Source of the DNA: Arthrobacter oryzae
Lineage (GTDB): Bacteria > Actinomycetota > Actinomycetes > Actinomycetales > Micrococcaceae
Reading direction: 5' to 3'
NCBI RefSeq assembly: GCF_003634095.1
Contig: NZ_RBIR01000001.1
Location: forward strand, 1-64,000
DNA: 64,000 nt
Under the pieces are notes generated by a model. That model was not told the origin of the DNA. It did no database searches and was given only the letters and a program-made list of their open reading frames with translations. The stretch's first letter is position 1. The number at the start of each line of letters is the position of its first letter. Positions 26,834 through 35,496 of this stretch are shown one piece after another. The position numbers and the translations under genes are program-made.

Positions 26834-28474
26834 ATGACGGCGCCTGTGCCTGCGGCGGGGGAAACGGCTGCCGGTATCACCCGCGCGTCAACGTCCGGTC
26901 CATCCAAATCCGGTGCTTCTCCGTCCGGTCCGTCTCCGACCAGTGTTTCTCCGACCGGTGTTACTCCGGCGGCCGGCGCTGACGACGTCGACAACCCCCG
27001 GTCGCCAATCCTTGCGGGGTTCCTGGGCTCGCTGTTCATGGCCATCGGGTCGATCGGGGTCGGCTGGCTCGCCCCCGTCTCCGAGCTCCGCCGCGTCCCG
27101 TTGTTCATCTGGATGCGCACCGAGGCCATTGGCGTGGCCTTGTCCATTGTCTTGCTGGCCTTCGGCGGCATGCTGCTGGTCCGCGCCTGGCTGCGGCTCG
27201 GCCAGCGGGTCCGGGTCTGGGGAGAGGGGGCCCGCAAGGCCACGCTCCAGGCGACGGTGGCGTGGGGCCTGCCGCTGATGTTCTCCGTGCCGCTGTTCAG
27301 CCGGGACGTCTACGCCTACATTGGCCAGGGCCGGCTCATGGTGGAGGGATTCAACCCCTACGAAAACGGCATTTCTGCGCTGTCCAACTACTTCCAGCTG
27401 GGTGCGGACAGGATGTGGACCGAAGCTCCCGTCCCGTACGGCCAGCTCTTCCTGTGGATCGAACAGTTCGTGGTCTGGGCCACCCATGTGCACCCGGAAG
27501 GCAGCATCATGCTGTTCCGGATGGCGGCGCTGGTGGGAATCGTCCTGTGCGTGATCTACGTGCCCAAGCTGGCCGAACTCCACGGGGTGAACCCCACCAG
27601 GGCCCTGTGGCTGACCGCCGCCAACCCGTTGTTCCTGACCAACTTTATCGCCAGCGTGCACAACGATTCGCTCATGATCGGGCTGGCCCTGGCCGGCCTG
27701 TATTACTGCGCCACCCGCCGCGTCATCCGCGGAATCGTGCTGGTCACGCTGTCCATCGCGGTCAAGCCCATCACCATCGTCTTCCTGCCGTTCATCGGCC
27801 TGCTCTGGGCGGGGAAGAACGCCAGCTGGCCGCGCAAATTTGTCTTCTGGGGCCTTACTGCCGGCATCAGCCTGGCCCTGCTGTATCTCATGAGCCGGGT
27901 CAACGGCTTCGGCTTCGGCTGGATCAACGGGCTGTCCGCCCCGGGCAGCATCTGGATCTGGTACGCGCCCGTCGGCCTGATGGGCCTGATCGTGGCCACC
28001 ATCTCCAACGCGTTCGGGCTCGACGGCTGGGGCCTCGCCAAATGGGCGTTCGACGCCGGCAAGCTCCTCGCCGTCGGAGTCGTCGCCTGGCAGATCTTCC
28101 GCGGTGACTACGACCGCCTGATGCGCCGGCTCACCCTCGCGTTCGCCGCCGTCGTGCTGCTGTCCCCGATGATCCAGTCCTGGTACATCGTCTGGCTCAT
28201 CCCGCTGTTTGCCGTCACCGGCATCCGCGACGACTGGCAGGTCAAGGCGCTCTACTTCATCGTGTCCTTCTTCATGGTCTATGCGATCTCGGACCAGCTC
28301 GATGTCTTCCCGTACCTGCAGGCCGCGGACCTGGGCCTGGCGCTGGCGCTGGCCCGCAACGCCGCGGCCATCATCGCCCTTCTGTTTGCCCTGTACCTGA
28401 TCTTCCTGGATCCCAAGACCAAGCTGCTGTTCAGCAAGTCGGACGAGCCGGTGACCACCCGGCCGATCATCTAG
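26834..28474 (+). CDS. Polyprenol-phosphate-mannose-dependent alpha-1,6-mannosyltransferase, MptB-like
   Basis: A 546-residue GT-C membrane glycosyltransferase, which would add mannose from polyprenyl-phosphate-mannose to lipomannan-type or other envelope glycans. After an Ala/Ser/Pro-rich cytoplasmic tail (about 1-55, with repeated SPTSVSPTGVTP units) there are about 12-13 hydrophobic segments. The first extracytoplasmic loop has FSRDVYAYIGQGRLMVEGFNPYE, containing the catalytic-type Asp of the MptB family. Further family segments are WLTAANPLFLTNFIASVHNDSLMIGLALAGL and PMIQSWYIVWLIPLFA. ATG 26834 is preferred to GTG 26792. It is divergent from orn. Confidence 0.88.
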   Translation: MTAPVPAAGETAAGITRASTSGPSKSGASPSGPSPTSVSPTGVTPAAGADDVDNPRSPILAGFLGSLFMAIGSIGVGWLAPVSELRRVPLFIWMRTEAIGVALSIVLLAFGGMLLVRAWLRLGQRVRVWGEGARKATLQATVAWGLPLMFSVPLFSRDVYAYIGQGRLMVEGFNPYENGISALSNYFQLGADRMWTEAPVPYGQLFLWIEQFVVWATHVHPEGSIMLFRMAALVGIVLCVIYVPKLAELHGVNPTRALWLTAANPLFLTNFIASVHNDSLMIGLALAGLYYCATRRVIRGIVLVTLSIAVKPITIVFLPFIGLLWAGKNASWPRKFVFWGLTAGISLALLYLMSRVNGFGFGWINGLSAPGSIWIWYAPVGLMGLIVATISNAFGLDGWGLAKWAFDAGKLLAVGVVAWQIFRGDYDRLMRRLTLAFAAVVLLSPMIQSWYIVWLIPLFAVTGIRDDWQVKALYFIVSFFMVYAISDQLDVFPYLQAADLGLALALARNAAAIIALLFALYLIFLDPKTKLLFSKSDEPVTTRPII

Positions 28475-28486
28475 GGCTGATTCTGA

Positions 28487-29170
28487 CTAGGCCGCCAGCC
28501 TCCTGAGCGCTTCCCTGCGCGAGAGCGGACTGAGCTGATCCCGGTGCCGCTGCACGAACGCCCGCACCCACTCCGGATCCGTCCTGGCATACTGGCGCAG
28601 CGCCCACCCGATCGCCTTGCGGATGAAAAACTCCGGATCATCCAGGTTGGCCTCGAGCACGGCGGCGAGGAGGGCCGTGTCCGTCGCGGACTTCGCCCCC
28701 AGCTGTGACGTGATGGCGGCCCGCCGAATCCAGAGATCATTGTCCCTGCTCCAGCGGGTCAGGATCGGGCCCAGTTCTGTCCGGTGTGCCTGCAAGAGCG
28801 CGCCCAGCCGGTGCGCGACCCCGTCCACGAGGTCCCACCAGGCGCCAGTGCGGATGATTTCCTCGTACAGGTCCAGCATGCTGAGCTCCCCGGCCGCGAG
28901 CTTCAGCCCGGTCAGCTCGATCGCGGCGTAGCGGTCCTCACGGCAGACGGCGTTGCGCCACAATCCGAGCACGGTGTCCTGCAGATCCGCCAGGCAGGCC
29001 GGCGGGTGGTCTGCGGCAGCGGCTTTGACGATCCTGCGGACCTCCGGAACCCGCACGCCCAGGAACGGCAGCTGGGATTTCATGTAGGCCTGGGCCCCGG
29101 CGGCGCGGCCTGAGTCGGCCGCTGACCGCAGACGGCCGCGGATCGCCTCAATCAGTTCCGTGTTGACCAT
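28487..29170 (-). CDS. DNA alkylation repair enzyme (AlkD-like)
   Basis: A 227-residue HEAT-like repeat protein of the AlkC/AlkD glycosylase superfamily, which excises N3- and N7-alkylpurines. Characteristic pieces are MKSQLPFLGVRVPEVRRIVK near the N-terminus, WWDLVDGVAHRLGALL (about 112-127), with the catalytic-type Asp, and RWSRDNDLWIRRAAITSQL, then DDPEFFIRKAIGWALRQYARTDPEWVRAFV. ATG 29170 starts the real protein; the frame upstream to 29218 overlaps the promoter of map. It converges with the mannosyltransferase gene with only 12 bases between. Confidence 0.9.
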   Translation of the reverse strand: MVNTELIEAIRGRLRSAADSGRAAGAQAYMKSQLPFLGVRVPEVRRIVKAAAADHPPACLADLQDTVLGLWRNAVCREDRYAAIELTGLKLAAGELSMLDLYEEIIRTGAWWDLVDGVAHRLGALLQAHRTELGPILTRWSRDNDLWIRRAAITSQLGAKSATDTALLAAVLEANLDDPEFFIRKAIGWALRQYARTDPEWVRAFVQRHRDQLSPLSRREALRRLAA

Positions 29171-29247
29171 GAAGCCACTGTAGGCATCCTGCGGCGGGAT
29201 TAGAGTTGAAGCCAGCACGCCGAGGCTCCGCGCCGGAAGGAAACCGC

Positions 29248-30015
29248 ATGTCCATGATCAAGAGTCCCGAAGAGATTGCCCTGATGCGCGAGGCTGGCCG
29301 CGTCGTCGCCAACACGCTGGCCCGGGTCCGGGAGGCCGCCGCCGTCGGCGTCTCACTCAAGGAACTGGACGGGGTCGCGGCCGCGTCCATTGCCGACGCC
29401 GGTGCCACGCCGGCGTTCCTGAACTACCGCCCGCGGTGGGCATCCGTTCCGTTTCCCGGCGTCATCTGCACCAGCGTCAATGACGCCGTGGTGCACGGCA
29501 TCCCCAACGACTACCGGCTGCAGGACGGGGACCTGCTGAGCGTGGACTGCGGGGCATTCCTGGCCGGCTGGTGCGGCGATGCCGCCGTCAGTTTCATCGT
29601 CGGCACCCCGGACCCGGTGGACCAGGCCCTCATCGACGCCACGGACGCCGCCCTGGCCCGGGGGATCGAGGCGGCGAGGATCGGGAACAAGATGGGGGAC
29701 CTCGCCTACGCGATCGGCGGCGCGGCGCGGCGGGCCGGCTACGGGCTGCTTGCGGACCACGGCGGCCACGGGATCGGCCGGACCATGCACGCCGAGCCGC
29801 CGGTGCCCAACGACGGCCGGCCGGGCCGCGGCATCAAACTGACCGAGGGTTTGGTCATCGCAATCGAGCCGATGCTGATTCTGGGCCGCAAGGATGACTA
29901 CTACCACGACGACGACGAATGGACTCTCCGCTCCGCGAATGGGCGCCGCGCTGCGCACAGCGAGCACACCGTCGCCATCACCGCCGACGGGCCCGTCATC
30001 CTGACACTGCCTTGA
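29248..30015 (+). CDS. map: Methionine aminopeptidase, type I
   Basis: A 255-residue dimetal peptidase that removes initiator methionine. It starts IKSPEEIALMREAGRVV. Metal and catalytic residues are visible: His in VVHGIPNDY (about 88), Asp in LLSVDCGAF (about 105), Asp in GWCGDAAVSF (about 116), His in GGHGIGRTMH (about 178), Glu in IAIEPM and Glu in AAHSEHTVAI. It has no N-terminal zinc-finger extension. ATG 29248 follows GGAAGG by seven bases. It is divergent from the AlkD-like gene. Actinobacteria often carry two map genes; this is not the ribosomal-operon copy. Confidence 0.95.
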   Translation: MSMIKSPEEIALMREAGRVVANTLARVREAAAVGVSLKELDGVAAASIADAGATPAFLNYRPRWASVPFPGVICTSVNDAVVHGIPNDYRLQDGDLLSVDCGAFLAGWCGDAAVSFIVGTPDPVDQALIDATDAALARGIEAARIGNKMGDLAYAIGGAARRAGYGLLADHGGHGIGRTMHAEPPVPNDGRPGRGIKLTEGLVIAIEPMLILGRKDDYYHDDDEWTLRSANGRRAAHSEHTVAITADGPVILTLP

Positions 30016-30094
30016 CGCGGCCCTGACACGGCCCTGAAGCTGCCCTTATTCCGCCCCGTCCCGGCCGACGCGGCGCCGGTATTGCCTGCCGGCT

Positions 30095-30610
30095 TTAGCG
30101 CGTGCGGGTGTCCGGGCTGGTCCGTCGGCTGACGCGCTGACGGTGGGCGGCGAGCCGCAGTTGAATGATGCGGGCGGCGCCGGCGATCGCAACCAGCACA
30201 CCGCCGCCGACTGCCGCGATAAACAGGGCAATGCCGAGCGGGACCGAGCCTTCGAGTCCGAAGAACTTCACCTGCACGTATTCCTGGTTCTGCAGGATGA
30301 AGGCAATGAGCAGGATCAGCACCACCAGCGCGCAGGCAACTGCTGCCCAGACCATTCCCGCACGGGTCACTTGGCGCGTTTCCGGGGCAGGAGGAGGCGT
30401 TTCCGGCGTTGCGGCGCGGGACGCGTCCGCTTGCGGTGCCATCGGCGCGGCAGCGGGGGCCCCGGAAGCGAGATCAGGGCTGCCGGCCGGGGCCTCGGCA
30501 CCGTAGCCGGGCCGAGGGGACCCGGCCCGGGCGTCATCGACCGCCGGGTGCTCGGAGTGGAGGGCGTCGTCGGGATTACTGGGATCGAATCTGCCGGGTG
30601 TCTGGGTCAT
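30095..30610 (-). CDS. LapA-domain (DUF1049) membrane protein
   Basis: A 171-residue protein. Residues 1-80 are an acidic, Ala/Pro-rich, disordered cytoplasmic region. Two hydrophobic segments follow, about 87-107 (WAAVACALVVLILLIAFIL) and 122-146, separated by QNQEYVQVKFFGLEGSVPLG, the LapA signature. A basic tail ends the protein. LapA-like proteins are involved in lipopolysaccharide assembly in Gram-negatives; in Actinobacteria the role is unknown. ATG 30610 is chosen because the longer frame upstream lacks protein character and enters the corA promoter. Confidence 0.82.
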   Translation of the reverse strand: MTQTPGRFDPSNPDDALHSEHPAVDDARAGSPRPGYGAEAPAGSPDLASGAPAAAPMAPQADASRAATPETPPPAPETRQVTRAGMVWAAVACALVVLILLIAFILQNQEYVQVKFFGLEGSVPLGIALFIAAVGGGVLVAIAGAARIIQLRLAAHRQRVSRRTSPDTRTR

Positions 30611-30824
30611 GGCGGCCGTACCTTTCGAGTTGCGGGCAGGGCGACCGGGTTGTCCCGGGTGGCCCGCCTGTCCACTCAATACTAAGCGTGCTGATGGGTG
30701 GGGGTGCGCCGGTAGCGGGGTGGGCCGCGGCAGCTTGCGGGCCTGAGATTCGGGACTGTTGGCACCGGACCGGGCACGGTATAACGTCACAGCCAAGGGA
30801 AAGCCTTGATGAGGAGGCGCGGCC

Positions 30825-31841
30825 GTGACAATCATCGACAATGCCGTCTATGTGGACGGTCGCCGGACCGCCGATCCGGAAGACCTCGAGGAAACGTACT
30901 TTCTTCTTCGGCAGCGCCAGGGCATGGCCTGGATAGGGCTCTACCGGCCAGAACCGGAAGAACTGCGTTCGGTGGCCGAGGAGTTCGACCTGAGCCACTT
31001 GGCCGTGGAGGACGCGCTCGCAGGCCACCAGCGGGCGAAGCTGGAGCACTATGGCGAGACCTTGTTCCTGGTGCTGCGGCCCGCCCGCTATCTGGACGAT
31101 GTGGAGAAGGTCGAGTTTGGCGAGATCCATGTTTTCGCCGGTCCGGACTTCGTGGTGACTGTCCGCCGGGCCGAGTCCCCTGATCTGGCCAAGGTGCGCC
31201 GGCGCATGGAGTCCGAACCGGAGTTCCTGGCGCTCGGACCGGACGCGGTCCTGTATGCGATTCTGGACCAGGTAGTGGACGAATACGAGCCGGTGGCCGC
31301 CGGGCTGGAGAACGACATCGACGAAATCGAGGACGACCTCTTCGCCGCCGATCCCGGGGTGTCGCGCAGGATTTATGAACTGTCCCGCCAGGTCATCACG
31401 TTCCAGCGTGCGACGGCGCCATTGTCCGGAATCCTGCAAACACTTATGGCCGGCGGCCCCGACCGAGTGCCGGATCCTGAGCTTCAGGACCATTTCCGTG
31501 ACGTCCTGGACCACGCCCTCCGGCTCGGAGAGCGCGTGGCGGCGTTCCGCGCCCTGCTGCAAAATGCGTTGGCCGTCAACGCGGCCCTTGTGGCCCAGCG
31601 GCAAAATGACGAGATGCGCCTCCTGACCGAGTCAAGCTTCGAACAAAACGAGCAGGTCAAGCGGATTTCCTCGTGGGCCGCGATTCTCTTTGCCCCGACG
31701 CTGATCGCATCCATCTACGGCATGAACTTCCGGGCAATGCCCGAGCTCGACTGGCCTTTCGGTTATCCGATGGCGATGGGGCTCATGGTCGGCATGGGCG
31801 GCGTCTTGTACCTGACGTTCAAGCACAACAAGTGGATTTAA
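30825..31841 (+). CDS. corA: Magnesium/cobalt transporter CorA family
   Basis: A 338-residue pentameric CorA-type channel. The cytoplasmic alpha/beta domain carries EPEELRSVAEEFDLSHLAVEDALAGHQRAKLE, followed by the long helix DQVVDEYEPVAAGLENDIDEIEDDLF. Two C-terminal membrane helices close it (SSWAAILFAPTLIASI and MAMGLMVGMGGVLYLTF). The pore signature YGMNFRAMPELDWPFGYP is complete. GTG 30825 follows GAGGAGG (30811-30817). It is divergent from the LapA-like gene. Confidence 0.94.
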   Translation: MTIIDNAVYVDGRRTADPEDLEETYFLLRQRQGMAWIGLYRPEPEELRSVAEEFDLSHLAVEDALAGHQRAKLEHYGETLFLVLRPARYLDDVEKVEFGEIHVFAGPDFVVTVRRAESPDLAKVRRRMESEPEFLALGPDAVLYAILDQVVDEYEPVAAGLENDIDEIEDDLFAADPGVSRRIYELSRQVITFQRATAPLSGILQTLMAGGPDRVPDPELQDHFRDVLDHALRLGERVAAFRALLQNALAVNAALVAQRQNDEMRLLTESSFEQNEQVKRISSWAAILFAPTLIASIYGMNFRAMPELDWPFGYPMAMGLMVGMGGVLYLTFKHNKWI

Positions 31842-31990
31842 GGCCCGGACAGCGGCGGTGTGGGGCGGGCTGGACCGGCAGCGCGCCTGGCCGGAGCGGT
31901 CACGGTGGGGGCTGCGGGTTGGCGACGCGGAGGTGCTGCCGCCATTGGTGGCGCTCCGGGCTGCGGACGCAGCCCGGAGCCGCACTTTTG

Positions 31991-32063
31991 TGCCCCAGGA
32001 GGGAATCGAACCCCCGACCGGCGGATTAGAAGGCCGCTGCTCTATCCCCTGAGCTACTGGGGC
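31991..32063 (-). tRNA. tRNA-Arg (TCT anticodon)
   Basis: On the minus strand acceptor GCCCCAG pairs with CTGGGGC, D-arm GCTCAGGGGATAGAGC, anticodon loop CTTCTAA (TCT) and T-arm GGGGGTTCGATTCCCTC. Position 31/39 of the anticodon stem is a C-T mismatch. The discriminator is A and CCA is not encoded. Confidence 0.95.
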
Positions 32064-32331
32064 ACGTGGTGACCGCCGGCTGTTGCCGGGGGACGCCTCA
32101 AAAAGTTTACAGTGCCCGACGCCCGGTGTCGGTCAAAGCCTGCCGACGGCCTGTCCCATACCGGGGGACAGTGGCCGCCGGATCCCGCGGGGGCGACGCC
32201 CGCAGTTTTCCGGGCACCGCCGGCGGTGCCCGGTTTTCCACATGGCACAGTCGGCCCCTCCCGGGCCGCTGTCCCCGGCGGGATGCTGGAACTGCCCGTC
32301 AGGGCACCACAACTCGAGACAGGACATGAGA

Positions 32332-32910
32332 ATGAGTGACAACCTTACGGTCCGCGGCTTCGTCGCCTCGGAGATCAGAAGCTCCACCACCCCCGGCGGC
32401 GTGGCAACGGCGTCCTTCCGGCTCGGTGCCACCGCCCGCCGGTACGACCGTGCCTCCAGCACCTGGGTGGATGGCAACACGAACTGGTTCACTGTCCAGG
32501 GCTACCGGCAATTGGCCGGCAACATGGGCTGCAGCGTCAAGAAAGGCCAGCGGGTCATCGTCGTAGGCAGGCTCAAGATGCGGAGCTGGGAAAAGGACGG
32601 CCGGATCTACCACGACGCCGAAATTGATGCCGAGTCCGTCGGCCACGACCTCATGTGGGGGTCTGCCAACTTCACCCGCTCGGCCGGAGCCGGAACCCAG
32701 CCGGCCGCCGGGACCGCCGCACAGGGTGCGTTTGGCGCCGGGAACGGTGATGGCGGCGGCCCGCAGGCAGAGGCCCCAGGCGAGGGGGACACCGACGGGG
32801 ACGCCGACGGGGACGCCGACGGCGAGCAGCACGAGACGTTCATCAATGACGCGAGCGGCGAGGAAGAGGAGGTGGACCAGGAGACCGGAGAGCTAAAGGG
32901 GGCCGCCTGA
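32332..32910 (+). CDS. ssb: Single-stranded DNA-binding protein
   Basis: A 192-residue SSB with an OB fold at residues 1-110: LTVRGFVASEIRSSTTPGG, TNWFTVQGYRQLAGNM, then KKGQRVIVVGRLKMRSW. The C-terminal half is a Gly/Ala- and Asp/Glu-rich linker with repeated GDADGD units. It does not end in the usual DDDIPF-type tip; the last residues are ETGELKGAA. It therefore looks like an SsbB-type paralogue for special functions rather than the replication SSB beside rpsF/rpsR. ATG 32332 follows AGGA with eight-base spacing; ATG 32326 is an alternative. Confidence 0.9.
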   Translation: MSDNLTVRGFVASEIRSSTTPGGVATASFRLGATARRYDRASSTWVDGNTNWFTVQGYRQLAGNMGCSVKKGQRVIVVGRLKMRSWEKDGRIYHDAEIDAESVGHDLMWGSANFTRSAGAGTQPAAGTAAQGAFGAGNGDGGGPQAEAPGEGDTDGDADGDADGEQHETFINDASGEEEEVDQETGELKGAA

Positions 32911-33260
32911 ATCCCGCGGATGGCGGGGCGCCGCGGAATGGCCGCGTGGGGTTAGCACGACACGGCGGTGGTGCAGTCCGGTGAAACACGCCAGGATGCG
33001 CCCGGGACCGTCGTCCGCTGGCCCCCAGCTGAATCGTCGCCAGGATCCGCAAACGGCGACGGCGGACGCCCGGGGCCGGGCCGGGCTGGGCCGTCCCCGG
33101 CCGTGTACCGGACTGTGTCCCAGACAGCGTCGCAGACCTTTCCGGGACAGCCCCTGACTGGAAGGGGACCGTCCGGCGGTGTCAGTCCGGCGTCGCAAAA
33201 GGCAGGATCCGGGGTTGGTGGAATGTGAGTTATCCCGGCCGAACCACTAGATTTGTAGGC
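32911..33260. other. 350-bp intergenic region between ssb and ettA, no gene seen
   Basis: No open frame on either strand has a ribosome binding site or protein-like composition. GC-rich short palindromes occur, but no terminator with a T tract is evident after ssb. The promoter of ettA presumably lies at the right-hand end, where the sequence becomes AT-richer (about 33225-33255). Confidence 0.5.
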
Positions 33261-34943
33261 ATGGCGGAATTTATCTACACAATGACCAAGGCCCGTAAGG
33301 CTGTCGGCGAAAAACTCATCCTCGATGACGTGAGCATGTCCTTCTTCCCGGGGGCCAAGATTGGCGTTGTCGGCCCGAATGGTGCCGGTAAGTCCACCAT
33401 TCTGAAGATCATGGCGGGTCTGGACACCCCCTCCAACGGCGAGGCCCGGCTCAGCCCCGGCTACTCGGTCGGCATCCTGCTGCAGGAGCCGCCGCTGAAC
33501 GAGGACAAGACCGTCCTGGGCAACGTCCAGGAAGGCGTGGGTGAAATCTACGGCAAGATCCAGCGCTTCAACGAGATCTCCGAGGAAATGGCCAGCCCGG
33601 ACGCTGACTACGATGTCCTCCTCGAGGAAATGGGACAGCTGCAGGAAGCAATTGACGCGGCCGATGCCTGGGATATCGATTCCCAGCTGGAACAGGCCAT
33701 GGACGCTTTGCGCTGCCCGCCGGCCGATGCTGACGTCACCCTGCTCTCCGGCGGTGAGCGCCGCCGCGTGGCCTTGTGCAAGCTCCTGCTGCAGAAGCCG
33801 GACCTGCTGCTGCTCGACGAGCCCACTAACCACCTCGACGCCGAGAGCGTGCTGTGGCTTGAACAGCACCTCTCCAGCTACGCCGGCGCCGTCCTCGCCG
33901 TGACCCACGACCGGTACTTCCTCGACCACGTGGCCGAATGGATCGCCGAAGTGGACCGCGGGCACCTGTACCCGTACGAGGGCAACTACTCGACGTACCT
34001 GGAGAAGAAGCGCGCCCGCCTGGAAGTCCAGGGCAAGAAAGACGCCAAGCAGGCCAAGCGCCTCACCGAGGAACTCGAGTGGGTACGCTCCAACGCCAAG
34101 GGCCGCCAGACCAAGTCCAAGGCCCGTCTGGCCCGCTACGAGGAAATGGCTGCCGAGGCGGACCGCACGCGCAAGCTCGACTTCGAAGAGATCCAGATCC
34201 CGCCGGGACCGCGCCTCGGTGGACTCGTGCTGGAGGCCAAAGACCTCCAGAAGGGCTTCGATGACCGTACGCTGATCGACGGATTGTCCTTCACCCTGCC
34301 GCGCAACGGCATCGTCGGCGTCATCGGCCCGAACGGCGTCGGCAAGTCCACGCTGTTCAAGACCATCGTGGGCCTCGAGCCGCTCGATGGCGGCGAACTG
34401 AAGATCGGCGATTCGGTCAAGATCTCCTACGCCGACCAGAGCCGTGGCGGCATCGACCCCAACAAGACCCTGTGGGAGGTCGTATCCGACGGCCTCGATT
34501 ACATCCAGGTCGGCCACGTCGAAATGCCGTCGCGCGCCTATGTGGCCGCCTTTGGCTTCAAGGGCCCGGACCAGCAGAAGAAGGCCGGGGTACTCTCCGG
34601 CGGTGAGCGCAACCGCCTCAACCTCGCGCTGACCCTCAAGCAGGGCGGCAACTTGCTGCTCCTTGACGAACCGACTAACGACCTCGACGTCGAAACCCTC
34701 AGCAGCCTCGAAAACGCCCTGCTCGAATTCCCGGGCTGCGCCGTCGTGGTCTCGCACGACCGCTGGTTCCTGGACCGAGTGGCAACCCACATCCTCGCCT
34801 ACGAAGGCGACGAGGAGAACCCGTCCAAGTGGTACTGGTTCGAGGGCAACTTCGAATCCTACGAGGAGAACAAGGTGGAGCGACTGGGCCCGGACGCGGC
34901 CAAGCCGCACCGCGTCACGCACCGCCGCCTCACCCGCGACTAA
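33261..34943 (+). CDS. ettA: ABC-F protein, energy-dependent translational throttle EttA
   Basis: A 560-residue soluble ABC-F ATPase that binds the ribosomal E site and couples translation to the ATP/ADP ratio. Two ATPase domains are present: Walker A GPNGAGKST (about 38) and GPNGVGKST (about 356), signatures LSGGERRRVALCK and LSGGERNRLNLAL, and Walker B segments LLLLDEPTNHLD and LLLLDEPTNDLD. Between them lies the P-site-tRNA-interaction linker with RSNAKGRQTKSKARLARYEE. The length matches E. coli EttA (555). ATG 33261 is preferred to the frame from 33225. It is monocistronic. Confidence 0.95.
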   Translation: MAEFIYTMTKARKAVGEKLILDDVSMSFFPGAKIGVVGPNGAGKSTILKIMAGLDTPSNGEARLSPGYSVGILLQEPPLNEDKTVLGNVQEGVGEIYGKIQRFNEISEEMASPDADYDVLLEEMGQLQEAIDAADAWDIDSQLEQAMDALRCPPADADVTLLSGGERRRVALCKLLLQKPDLLLLDEPTNHLDAESVLWLEQHLSSYAGAVLAVTHDRYFLDHVAEWIAEVDRGHLYPYEGNYSTYLEKKRARLEVQGKKDAKQAKRLTEELEWVRSNAKGRQTKSKARLARYEEMAAEADRTRKLDFEEIQIPPGPRLGGLVLEAKDLQKGFDDRTLIDGLSFTLPRNGIVGVIGPNGVGKSTLFKTIVGLEPLDGGELKIGDSVKISYADQSRGGIDPNKTLWEVVSDGLDYIQVGHVEMPSRAYVAAFGFKGPDQQKKAGVLSGGERNRLNLALTLKQGGNLLLLDEPTNDLDVETLSSLENALLEFPGCAVVVSHDRWFLDRVATHILAYEGDEENPSKWYWFEGNFESYEENKVERLGPDAAKPHRVTHRRLTRD

Positions 34944-34988
34944 GTCCGCGAGGCGCACAAGAGCCACGAAGATGCCGGCCTCCCATCC

Positions 34989-35300
34989 TGAACTGGTCCC
35001 CGAAAGTTGGACTGGCCCAGTGTGAGAGCCTAAGCCGCGAGGGCCTGAGCACGGTATTGCACCGGGCTCAGGCCCTCGCTCTATATCGGGATCCTTTCGG
35101 TGTTGTACCAGCGGATGCATCCCTTCAGCTGCGCTGCCGGTGCATCAGTGTTGAGGAACCGGAGATGGTGGCAGAGCTCTTCTTTGAGGTGTCCGAAGAG
35201 GTTCTCCAGCGGGGCGCTGTCATAGCAGTTGGCCTTCTGTGACATGCATTGGAGGTGCCGGCGCATTTCCAAGAGCGCCGCCTCAACAAGGTCTAGCGGG
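34989..35300 (-). mobile_element. Remnant of an IS3-family insertion sequence (one end only)
   Basis: The terminal-repeat-like sequence TGAACTGGTCCCCGAAAGTT begins at 34989, as at the end of many actinobacterial IS3-family elements. Inside it lies the 3-prime part of a transposase gene. No orfA and no opposite end are found, so the element is heavily truncated; the break is near 35250-35300. Confidence 0.7.
35030..35272 (-). pseudogene. IS3-family transposase (OrfB) C-terminal fragment, disrupted
   Basis: The segment MSQKANCYDSAPLENLFGHL (from about 35243) and RWYNTERI is the end of the DDE integrase core (Asp and Glu of the DDE triad, the latter in LENLFGHLKEE). An in-frame TAG at 35081-35083 precedes the normal final segment SEGLSPVQYRAQALAA, whose own stop is at 35030-35032. 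The fragment thus has a 5-prime truncation and a nonsense mutation, and cannot be active. Upstream residues from 35272 do not match transposases and may be neighbouring sequence. Confidence 0.8.
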
Positions 35301-35496
35301 AGCGTGACAACAGGAGCACGATTAGCCTACCGGGCATGCTTGGCGCAGCCCCGGCCTAAGCCCTCATTCAGAACCGGCGAACTAATCGAAAGTGGACAGA
35401 CGTGCCGCCGATTTCGGCGCAACCGCGGCGTGTTCGTGGTCGGCACACGCCCTCCGACCCTGCTGAATCGCATCATCGAGTAGGAGCACCAAAGAA

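Noticed and set aside
32952..35120. A 722-codon minus-strand frame.
   Set aside because: Antisense shadow of ettA.
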